Below, in pieces: positions 1 through 5,481 of a stretch of DNA of 5,481 nucleotides. The DNA is taken from assembly GCA_902783175.1 (NCBI GenBank), contig CACZQA010000056.1, forward strand, positions 1 to 5,481, written 5' to 3'. A program made the translations under genes and the position numbers. Position 1 is the stretch's first letter. Each line of letters opens with the position of its first letter. Origin of the DNA: an uncultured Coriobacteriaceae bacterium (GTDB taxonomy: Bacteria > Actinomycetota > Coriobacteriia > Coriobacteriales > QAMH01). The notes under the pieces were generated by a model, which did no database searches, was not told where the DNA came from, and was given only the letters and a program-made list of their open reading frames with translations.

Positions 1-26
1 GGTGACGCTTCCGGCCGCGGGGCGGG

Positions 27-249
27 CCGAGGGATACGGGCACGGACCCGCGCCTGTCTCCCTTGCGGGCTTCCGCGCCGGGCGTGGCGCGGAAGGGGCC
101 GAGGGAGAGCGGGAGCGTCTCCCCCGCGCCCTCCTGCGGCGGCCGGATGCGGCGGATGCCACGGGATGGCCCGAGGGGGACGGATTCTGGCATGAAACGG
201 TCCGAGGGCGACGGATTCGGGCCTCGAAGCGTCTCCCTTGCTGCCTCCC
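27..249. repeat. Degenerate direct repeats, CCGAGGG / GTCTCCC modules
   Basis: CCGAGGG occurs at 27-33, 99-105, 171-177 and 202-208, spaced 72, 72 and 31 bases. GTCTCCC occurs at 56-62, 117-123 and 231-237. The first and fourth units share the same 29-base offset between the two words, and continue similarly as GTCTCCCTTGC. The units at 171-201 and 202-232 match at 24 of 31 positions, including GACGGATTC. The region also holds GGGAGA/TCTCCC inverted arms (103-108 and 118-123). No mobile-element gene or CRISPR-like uniform spacing is present. It looks like a decayed intergenic repeat. Confidence 0.5.
70..95. other. Strong 10-bp GC-rich inverted repeat
   Basis: CTTCCGCGCC (70-79) and GGCGCGGAAG (86-95) are perfect inverted repeats around the 6-base loop GGGCGT. 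No T run follows on either strand. This is the most stable hairpin in the window. It could be a transcript-end structure, a Rho-independent element lacking its T run, or part of a repeated intergenic element. The function is unknown. Confidence 0.6.
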
Positions 250-257
250 GTGGCACC

Positions 258-273
258 TGGGGGCCAGCCCCCA
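258..273 (-). terminator. GC hairpin directly after the YhgE/Pip operon
   Basis: TGGGGG and CCCCCA form a perfect 6-bp stem around a 4-base loop, one base after the stop codon of the 722-aa gene. There is no T run on either strand, so it is not a classical intrinsic terminator. It could pause polymerase or protect the mRNA 3' end. Confidence 0.35.
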
Positions 274-274
274 A

Positions 275-2443
275 TCACATAACCTTCGTCTTGGAGAGCT
301 GCTCGTGCGAGAAGTTGTTGAACTTGATAATCGGCTTTCTGATGACCAGGCCCAGCAGCAGCGAGAACGTGCCGAGCGACACCACGATAAACGCCAGACT
401 CTGCACGAGCTCCATGCCGTAGATTCCCGCCACGCACGCCTGCAGCGCCTTCATGCCGTACACGAACGGCAAAAACGGGTAGAGCACCTCGTAGATGCCG
501 CCGGACATCTCGATGGGGAAAATTCCGCCCGATCCCGCTACCTGCACGACGAGCAAGATAACCGACAGCGCCTTGCCAACGTTTCCGAACGAGACCGTGA
601 GCGTGTAGACGAAGAACGCGAAGACCTGCCCGATCACGACCCCGCTCAGCACGAACAGCACCGGGTGCACGCACTGGACCTGCAGGAAAAACACATCGCC
701 CAGGCACACGAAAAGGCTTTGCCCAAACGAGAGCAGCGAGAAGATGCCGTAGCGCCCGAAGTACTCCTCGGACGGCTTGATGCCCGGATACATTTCCCGT
801 CGCCCCTGCCCGAGGTTGACCTGCAGCATCGCGACGAGGATAACCGCGCCTACCCACAGCGACAGCAGCGTATAGAACGGAATCATCATCGAGCCATTGT
901 TCTCGATGGGATAGACCGCGTTGCGCTCGATCTTGACCGGCGCGGACAGATACGTCGACAGACTCGACGCATCGTCGCCGATGATCTTTTTGACCGTCTC
1001 GATATCGCCCGACGCCAATGCCTTGTCCAAGTCGTCCTTTGCCTGCTTGAGGTCGGACACCGCACCATCGAGTTGCGATGCCGTCTCGTTCAAGGTGCCC
1101 TGCGCGGCGACGAGCGAGTTGCCGAGCGAGTCCGTCGCGGTCGTCAGGCTGGCAACCGTCGCGTCAATCTTGCCTGCGAGGTCCGTCGAATACCCCGACA
1201 CCTGGTCGAGCGAGGCCGACAGCTCCTCGATGGCGCCTTTCACATCCGACTCGTACTGCGACTGCAGCGTCGTGATCTCGGAGCGCGCCTGCTCGATGAG
1301 CTGCCTGGTCTCGTCGCGCTTGGCATCGCTTTCTCCAGACGCCTGGTCGATGGCGTCCGCATACTCGACGAGACTCGCGGAAAGCTGCCGCTGCGTCTCG
1401 GCAGACGAGCGCATCTGCGAGATGACGCCATCGAGGCGTCCATCGGTATTGACGGTCTGGAGCGTGTCCGCCATCTGGTCGTACGCCTGCGCAGAATCGC
1501 TCACGTCGCCGGAAAGCTGCCGCAGGTCCTTCGAGGAGAGGTCCGCGATATCGCCGACGGCGTCGTAGGCGGCATCCGCATGCTGCGAGATGGAATCGAA
1601 TGACTGCGCGCTCTTGTCGATGGCCTCGTTGACCGCCTGCGTCAGCCCATCGAGCGACTTGGAGCTCTCGTCGAGATCCCGCCGCGCCGAGTCGGTCGCC
1701 TTCGAGACGGCATCGGAGGCCGATCCGGAATCGGACAACATCTTTTCCGACGAGGCCACGAGCGAGTTCGTGGACGACACGAGCGAGGAGATCGAGCGGA
1801 CCTGCCCGCTCACGTTGCCCACATCGGAAATCGCGTTCGCGAGCGACGAGTCGAGCCGCGCGGTGTAGTTCTTGAAGCTGTCGCTGTCCACGTACTGCGA
1901 CAGGTCGGACATCGTGTTGAGGGCGATCTCGGTCACGGTCGAGGTGAACTGCTTGCGAATCTCTTCCTGGATCTGACTTGCCCCCGCATCGGTCAGGCGC
2001 GGCGCGATGGGGTTCGCCTTCTCGTTCATGTAGTAGATGATGTCGGAATGCGTCACGTTGTCCGAGAACACCGACATCATGTCGCGGCTGAACGAGCTGG
2101 GAATGACGATGGCGGCATAGTACTCGCCCGACTTCACGCCCTCGATTGCGTCGTCTTCGTCGACGAACTTCCAGTCGAACGACTTGTTGGCGCGCAGCGA
2201 CGAGACGACCGCCTCGCCTGCCTTGACGCGAATGGGCACGAGGTCACCCCGGTAGCCCTCGTCGCTGTTGGCGACGGCCACCTTGAGGCCCTGGGTGTTG
2301 CCGTACGGATCCCAGCTCGCGAGGTCGTTGAACCACGCGTACATGGCGGGCACGAGCACGAGCCCGACGAGCACGATGACGCCGATGATATTGCGGACGC
2401 CGAGCTGAACGTCGTCGCGGAATACGCGCAAGATGTTTCTCAC
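275..2443 (-). CDS. YhgE/Pip family membrane protein, 722 aa, second gene of the pair
   Basis: Polytopic membrane protein of the YhgE/Pip (phage infection protein) family; the biochemical role of stand-alone members is unknown. Residues 1-19 are cytoplasmic and about 20-38 form the first membrane helix. Family motifs follow: YAW (35-37), WDPY (44-47), VAN (57-59), DEGY (61-64) and YYAAIVIPSSFS (108-119). Residues about 155-500 are Ser/Asp/Ala/Gln-rich with heptad-like spacing, so probably a coiled-coil stalk outside the membrane. The C-terminal permease-like block begins near 522, with helices at about 522-540, 567-586, 592-617, 622-640 and 680-700 and a further hydrophobic stretch at 650-670. 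EEYFGR (559-564) matches QEYFGR in the upstream paralogue. All three cysteines lie in the membrane block. The GTG start is chosen because it overlaps the upstream stop (GTGA), sits 6 bases after a strong Shine-Dalgarno, and aligns the N-terminus with the paralogue. The protein ends shortly after its last helix with a basic/polar tail, as usual for the family. The family call is secure; the function is not. Confidence 0.93.
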   Translation of the reverse strand: MRNILRVFRDDVQLGVRNIIGVIVLVGLVLVPAMYAWFNDLASWDPYGNTQGLKVAVANSDEGYRGDLVPIRVKAGEAVVSSLRANKSFDWKFVDEDDAIEGVKSGEYYAAIVIPSSFSRDMMSVFSDNVTHSDIIYYMNEKANPIAPRLTDAGASQIQEEIRKQFTSTVTEIALNTMSDLSQYVDSDSFKNYTARLDSSLANAISDVGNVSGQVRSISSLVSSTNSLVASSEKMLSDSGSASDAVSKATDSARRDLDESSKSLDGLTQAVNEAIDKSAQSFDSISQHADAAYDAVGDIADLSSKDLRQLSGDVSDSAQAYDQMADTLQTVNTDGRLDGVISQMRSSAETQRQLSASLVEYADAIDQASGESDAKRDETRQLIEQARSEITTLQSQYESDVKGAIEELSASLDQVSGYSTDLAGKIDATVASLTTATDSLGNSLVAAQGTLNETASQLDGAVSDLKQAKDDLDKALASGDIETVKKIIGDDASSLSTYLSAPVKIERNAVYPIENNGSMMIPFYTLLSLWVGAVILVAMLQVNLGQGRREMYPGIKPSEEYFGRYGIFSLLSFGQSLFVCLGDVFFLQVQCVHPVLFVLSGVVIGQVFAFFVYTLTVSFGNVGKALSVILLVVQVAGSGGIFPIEMSGGIYEVLYPFLPFVYGMKALQACVAGIYGMELVQSLAFIVVSLGTFSLLLGLVIRKPIIKFNNFSHEQLSKTKVM

Positions 2444-5190
2444 GAGCGTCCTCCCCTCTCATCGGCACCTTCGTCAGATGGCGTGCCCGGGGCGTCATCG
2501 GCCGCGTGGCCTTGCCGCGCCGCATCGTCGAGCTCGTCTTCTGACATGGCCTTGGCCGCAAGGTCGTCGAGGCTAATGCGCCACGAACGCCAGGAGCGCA
2601 TGTTCTCGCGCGTCTTCTCGGCATGGTTGGCCGAGAAATCGCGGTGGTCGATGGGCACGTGGTCCATCATGTCGTTGACGAGCTCGTCGCCTTTGAGCGC
2701 ACTCATGCGCAGCTGGTTTTCGAAGTTGTCGCGCATGAACTCGGTGAAGATCATGAGACTGTCGATGACGACGACCGTGAGCACGAACGCCACGAGCAGG
2801 ATGATCTTCGCGTTTTGATGCGTGTGGAACAGCGACGAGACGACGATGACGAGCAACGGCAGCAAGAACACGAGGAACTGCCCGGCGCCGACAAGGCGCG
2901 GGTACATGCGGTTGAAGCCGACCATGCGCTTGATGAGCAGGTCGTGGTAGTGCTCGTTGGCGAGCAGCGCCTTGACGACATTGCGCACGCGGTAACGCGG
3001 GCGCGTCCTTCCCTGGTTTTCCGTGATCATGAACGTCGTGCGCTCGAGGCGGTTGTCGAACAGCGCGTTGAGGTTGAGCAGATAGGGCCTCAGCAGCAGG
3101 CCGAGTGCAAGCGCGACGAGGGCGAACACGACGAGGATGCCGAGATTTTCCACATAGACGCCGTCGTACATGCCGCCCACCGCCTCGCGCATCGCGTTGA
3201 TGCCGTACGTGAACGGCAGAAGCGGGTGCACGCCTTGGAAAAACGGCGGCATTACCTCGATGGGATACATGCCCGACGAGCCGGGGATCTGCATGATCAG
3301 CAAGATGACGGCGAGAGCCTTGCCGATGTGCCTGAACAGCATGGCCAGGCAGAACACGATGTTGACGAACGCGAAGCTCGTGAACAGGCCGGCGAGCACG
3401 AACAGCCCGGGGTTCTCGACGCCCATGCCGAGCGCGACGCACCCGACGCAGATGATGAGCGCCTGGATGGCGGACATGATCGCGAACAGCAGCCAGCGCC
3501 CGAAGTACTCCTGCGTCGCCGTCATGCTCTCGAAGCCCTCTTTGTCCACCTCGAGCTTGAAGATGGCGATCAGCATGAAGCAGCCAATCCAGATGGCGAG
3601 GTTGCAATAGAACGGGGCGACGGCCACGCCGTAGTGCTCAAGCGGGTAGAGCTTCTCCGTCGTGAGCGTGACCGGCGACTTCATGAAATCGCCGACGCGC
3701 GTGGGCTCGAGGCCCAGCACCGAAGAAAGCCCCTCGAGCTCCGCCGACTGGATGATGCCGTGGAGGTCCGTGATGGTCGAATCCACGTGATCGCGCGTGC
3801 CCTTGATGGACGTGCTGGCGTCCGTGAGCGAGCCTTGCGCCTGCTTGAGCGTGCTGTCGACGTTGGACAGCAGATCTTGCAGCTGTTTGATCTTGGGAGT
3901 GAGGGTCTGCGTCGCAGAAGACAGCGAGGAAAGCGACCCCGCGAGGCTGTCTGCCGTGCTCGAGATACCGGGCTGGATCTGGGTGGTGTAGGCCGTGCCG
4001 GCATCCTGCACGTTCTTCGTGCCCTGCTGCACGTCGTCGTTGAGGTCGTCGATCGCCTGCGATGCCTCGCCTGTCGCCTTCGCGATGTCCGAGCTCACCT
4101 GCGTAAGCGAGCTCGCCGTGTTGCGCAGATTCTCGTTTTGCTTCTTGAGCAGCTCGATGGTCGAGTCGATGGTTGCCTGCGCGTCGTCTGGCAGCCCGGT
4201 CTTCGAGCCCTCGAGCTGCGTGATGAGCGCGTTGTTGGCATCGATCAGCGCGTCGATGCGATCGGTTGCGGCAGAGACCGAGCCCTGGGCCTCGTCTGCT
4301 GCCTTGGCCAGGTTCGAGGCAGAGCTCGCCACCTGCGCAGAAGTCTTGCCCAGCGCCACACCCGTGTCGACGATCGCGGTGGAAAGCGAGTTGCCGAATT
4401 CGCCCGATTCTTTCCTGAGCTGGGCCAAGTCGGTGCTGCCCTGCTCGAGCGCGTTCGAGACGTTCGGAACGCCCTGCGACAGCGCGCCGAGCGTAACCTG
4501 CGCGCTGATCACCGTCGTGCGCCAGGTGTCGATGGAGTCCGAAGCGCCGTCCAGGGCATCTGCCGTCTGCGTGAGGAGCTTGCTCGCGTTGGCGAGCTTC
4601 GCCTGCACGTCGGCGTCCTTCTGGTCGAGGCTGTCGACCGAGTCTTCCGCCCCGCTCTTGAGGGCCCCTGCGACCTTTTGCGCCACGGTGTCCGAGAACG
4701 TCTGGTTGATCTGCTTTTCTATGGTGCCCGCGGCCGTGTCGGCGACCTTGACCGCCGTCGACCCGCGCTTCTCGTTGACGTAGTACTCGACGGTGGGGTT
4801 CTTGGCATCCCCCGTCAGCACGCTCGCGAAGTCCTCGGAAAACGAGCTGGGAATGACGAAGGCGGCGTAGTACTTCCCCGACCGCACGCCGTCGAGCGCG
4901 TCGTCTTTGGAGACGAACTGCCATGCGAGCATATCGTTTTCCTTGAGCGTGTCGACCATCTGGTCGCCGATCTGCAAGTCCCCCAGGGTGGACGAGGAAT
5001 AGCCCTCGTCCTCGTTGGCGACGGCGATGCGCATGGTGCCCGTGTTGTCGTACGGGTCCCAGTTGGCATAGGTGCAGTACCACGCGTACAGCGCCGGAAG
5101 CAGCGCCATACCGAGCACGACGCCGATTGCCACCGGCGTCTTCACGATGCGCTTCACGTCGCGCCAGAATATCTTGAGAACGGTCGTCAA
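2440..5190 (-). CDS. YhgE/Pip family membrane protein with C-terminal extension, 916 aa
   Basis: First gene of the pair and paralogue of the 722-aa protein downstream. Helix 1 is at about 19-38, followed by YAW (35-37), WDPY (44-47), VAN (57-59), DEGY (61-64) and YYAAFVIPSSFS (107-118). A Ser/Ala/Asp/Gln-rich coiled-coil-like ectodomain spans about 150-500. The permease-like block (about 525-702) carries QEYFGR (560-565) and helices near 526-544, 566-588, 594-618, 622-640 and 682-700. Residues about 712-916 are an extra region absent from the partner: a basic linker, two strong hydrophobic helices (about 768-788 and 794-814), then a charged tail with an acidic, low-complexity end. The TTG start is supported by an in-frame TGA eight codons upstream and by collinearity with the paralogue's N-terminus. 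It is weak, with its Shine-Dalgarno 12 bases away. A TetR-type palindrome lies 26-41 bases upstream. Related Pip, YueB and EsaA proteins are phage receptors or type VII secretion components; whether this protein does either is unknown. Confidence 0.93.
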   Translation of the reverse strand: MTTVLKIFWRDVKRIVKTPVAIGVVLGMALLPALYAWYCTYANWDPYDNTGTMRIAVANEDEGYSSSTLGDLQIGDQMVDTLKENDMLAWQFVSKDDALDGVRSGKYYAAFVIPSSFSEDFASVLTGDAKNPTVEYYVNEKRGSTAVKVADTAAGTIEKQINQTFSDTVAQKVAGALKSGAEDSVDSLDQKDADVQAKLANASKLLTQTADALDGASDSIDTWRTTVISAQVTLGALSQGVPNVSNALEQGSTDLAQLRKESGEFGNSLSTAIVDTGVALGKTSAQVASSASNLAKAADEAQGSVSAATDRIDALIDANNALITQLEGSKTGLPDDAQATIDSTIELLKKQNENLRNTASSLTQVSSDIAKATGEASQAIDDLNDDVQQGTKNVQDAGTAYTTQIQPGISSTADSLAGSLSSLSSATQTLTPKIKQLQDLLSNVDSTLKQAQGSLTDASTSIKGTRDHVDSTITDLHGIIQSAELEGLSSVLGLEPTRVGDFMKSPVTLTTEKLYPLEHYGVAVAPFYCNLAIWIGCFMLIAIFKLEVDKEGFESMTATQEYFGRWLLFAIMSAIQALIICVGCVALGMGVENPGLFVLAGLFTSFAFVNIVFCLAMLFRHIGKALAVILLIMQIPGSSGMYPIEVMPPFFQGVHPLLPFTYGINAMREAVGGMYDGVYVENLGILVVFALVALALGLLLRPYLLNLNALFDNRLERTTFMITENQGRTRPRYRVRNVVKALLANEHYHDLLIKRMVGFNRMYPRLVGAGQFLVFLLPLLVIVVSSLFHTHQNAKIILLVAFVLTVVVIDSLMIFTEFMRDNFENQLRMSALKGDELVNDMMDHVPIDHRDFSANHAEKTRENMRSWRSWRISLDDLAAKAMSEDELDDAARQGHAADDAPGTPSDEGADERGGRS
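2450..2457 (-). promoter_or_regulatory. Ribosome binding site of the 722-aa gene
   Basis: AGGGGAGG lies inside the last codons of the upstream gene, 6 bases before the GTG start at 2443-2441. It is a strong, well-spaced Shine-Dalgarno and decides the start. Together with the GTGA stop/start overlap it indicates translational coupling of the two genes. Confidence 0.8.
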
Positions 5191-5202
5191 GTGGTCGTGC
5201 GG

Positions 5203-5210
5203 CTCCTCTC
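5203..5210 (-). promoter_or_regulatory. Ribosome binding site of the 916-aa gene, long spacing
   Basis: GAGAGGAG on the minus strand is the only Shine-Dalgarno-like sequence before the TTG at 5190-5188. The 12-base gap is longer than usual, and combined with a TTG codon it predicts modest translation initiation. No alternative in-frame start exists between this site and the TTG, and an in-frame TGA precedes it. Confidence 0.6.
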
Positions 5211-5215
5211 AAAAA

Positions 5216-5231
5216 TTGACTTATCGGTCAA
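5216..5231. promoter_or_regulatory. Palindromic operator, TetR/AcrR-type
   Basis: The sequence TTGACCGATAAGTCAA (minus strand) has perfect 5-bp arms TTGAC/GTCAA around a 6-bp centre whose middle AT is also symmetric. A 16-bp palindrome with TTGAC arms is typical of TetR/AcrR-family operators. It lies between the putative promoter and the start codon of the 916-aa gene, where a bound repressor would block transcription. No regulator gene is present in the window. The palindrome is seen directly; the repressor family is inferred. Confidence 0.6.
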
Positions 5232-5246
5232 AAACAGATTCTGGGC

Positions 5247-5275
5247 ACTTTACCCTTCGTGCATCCCCAATGCAA
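5247..5275 (-). promoter_or_regulatory. Possible sigma-70-type promoter for the YhgE/Pip operon
   Basis: On the minus strand TTGCAT (5275-5270) is followed after 17 bases by TAAAGT (5252-5247). The -10 matches consensus at 4 of 6 positions and the -35 at only 3 of 6, but the spacing is ideal. Transcription would begin near 5240-5238, just before the palindrome at 5231-5216, which fits a repressible promoter. Weak on sequence alone. Confidence 0.3.
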
Positions 5276-5297
5276 TGACAGCTCGGCAACATCCACG

Positions 5298-5324
5298 AAA
5301 ACCCCTGCCAGAACCAGCGTTCTG
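5298..5324 (-). terminator. Possible terminator or hairpin after coaBC
   Basis: On the minus strand CAGAAC (5324-5319) pairs perfectly with GTTCTG (5314-5309) around a GCTG loop, followed after 7 bases by a short TTTT run (5301-5298). It lies 18 bases past the coaBC stop. The stem is only 6 bp and the T run short and displaced, so it is at best a weak intrinsic terminator. Confidence 0.35.
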
Positions 5325-5341
5325 CCTTCGGCCTGCGCCCG

Positions 5342-5481
5342 CTACAATTCTTTGGCCACGTGCGAGAGCAGCTCGCGCGCGATGGCGCGCTTGGAGCAGG
5401 TCGGAAGCTCCACCACCCCGTCGCGCTCGACGAACCAGACGTGGTTGTCGACGGTGCCCATCCCCAGCGCCTCGCTCGAGA
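5342..5481 (-). CDS. coaBC: C-terminal end of bifunctional CoaBC (partial)
   Basis: Only the last 46 codons and the TAG stop are inside the window; the 5' part lies beyond the right edge. The peptide reads SSEALGMGTVDNHVWFVERD, then GVVELPTCSKRAIARELLSH and VAKEL. The Gly-x-x-x-Asp-Asn-x-Val strand, followed by an acidic turn and ELP-x-x-SK-x-x-[IV]A-x-x-[LI]L, is the signature end of the CoaB (phosphopantothenate-cysteine ligase) domain. In most bacteria CoaB is fused to CoaA-like/CoaC phosphopantothenoylcysteine decarboxylase. The enzyme makes 4'-phosphopantetheine on the route to coenzyme A and is cytosolic. A stand-alone CoaB cannot be excluded because the decarboxylase half is not visible. 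It runs in the same direction as the YhgE/Pip pair but is separated by 151 bp with its own hairpin, so it is probably a separate transcription unit. Confidence 0.82.
   Translation of the reverse strand, partial: SSEALGMGTVDNHVWFVERDGVVELPTCSKRAIARELLSHVAKEL

Larger units (their letters stand above)
1..274. other. Non-coding GC-rich region left of the operon
   Basis: I see no supportable gene here on either strand. The open frames crossing it on the plus strand run antisense into the 722-aa gene and have the Arg/Gly/Pro-rich composition of GC-rich shadow frames. The contents are the repeats and hairpins listed separately. Confidence 0.55.

Noticed and set aside
27..249. Possible CRISPR array.
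   Set aside because: The repeated words are only 7-11 bases long, the units are degenerate and the spacing is 72, 72 and 31. There are no uniform repeats or cas genes.
2..1603. Long 533-aa open frame on the plus strand.
   Set aside because: It runs antisense to the 722-aa gene, is Arg/Leu/Asp/His-rich without any domain or membrane segment, and has no convincing start. This is typical of a shadow frame in GC-rich DNA.
3995..4783. 262-aa plus-strand open frame rich in Ser, Ala and Cys.
   Set aside because: It is the antisense image of the Ser/Ala/Asp-rich coiled-coil codons of the real gene, with no ribosome binding site or domain.
275..5190. A type VII secretion locus (EsaA-like genes).
   Set aside because: EsaA/YueB are related to this family, but the window has no WXG100/ESX substrate, EssC-type ATPase or LXG toxin, so the stand-alone YhgE/Pip label is safer.
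3638..5212. 524-aa minus-strand open frame overlapping the 916-aa gene, starting at a TTG near the operator.
   Set aside because: Its product is Arg/Gly/His/Ala-rich with no recognisable motif. The overlapping frame encodes a clear YhgE/Pip protein paralogous to its neighbour.
5216..5231. TTGACC inside the palindrome as the -35 box of the promoter.
   Set aside because: Seventeen bases downstream lies GAGGAG, the ribosome binding region, with no -10-like sequence.

Overview
This is a GC-rich window with very dense coding in which all recognisable genes lie on the minus strand. It contains the last 46 codons of a pantothenate/CoA biosynthesis gene (coaBC) at the right edge. To its left are two complete, overlapping genes for large membrane proteins of the YhgE/Pip family. 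The GC bias, the GTG and TTG starts, the CoaBC C-terminus and the tandem YhgE/Pip arrangement suggest a high-GC Gram-positive bacterium. A Coriobacteriia-type gut actinobacterium (Eggerthella/Olsenella/Slackia-like) is my best guess, but this rests on family resemblance, not on a marker gene.

Reading along the minus strand (right to left): coaBC ends at 5342. A 151-bp gap follows, holding a small hairpin just after coaBC, a weak promoter-like pair and a 16-bp palindrome of the kind bound by TetR/AcrR repressors. The first YhgE/Pip gene (5190-2440, 916 aa, TTG start) comes next. The second (2443-275, 722 aa, GTG start) overlaps it by 4 bases at GTGA and has a strong Shine-Dalgarno, so the two are almost certainly one translationally coupled operon. 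A 6-bp GC hairpin lies directly after the second stop. The remaining 274 bases at the left edge carry no supportable gene. They hold degenerate GC-rich direct repeats and a strong 10-bp hairpin.

Both YhgE/Pip proteins have the same plan: a short cytoplasmic N-terminus, one transmembrane helix, about 480 extracytoplasmic residues rich in Ser/Ala/Asp/Gln heptad-like sequence, then a hydrophobic ABC-2-permease-like block of five or six helices. The ends of the proteins are clearly paralogous, while the coiled middle has diverged. The first protein also carries a roughly 200-residue C-terminal extension with two more predicted helices and an acidic tail, which its partner lacks. Relatives (Lactococcus Pip, Bacillus YueB, staphylococcal EsaA) are phage receptors or type VII secretion components. 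The molecular job of the stand-alone YhgE type is not settled. The most interesting hypothesis is a repressor-controlled, two-subunit envelope complex with a projecting coiled-coil stalk.
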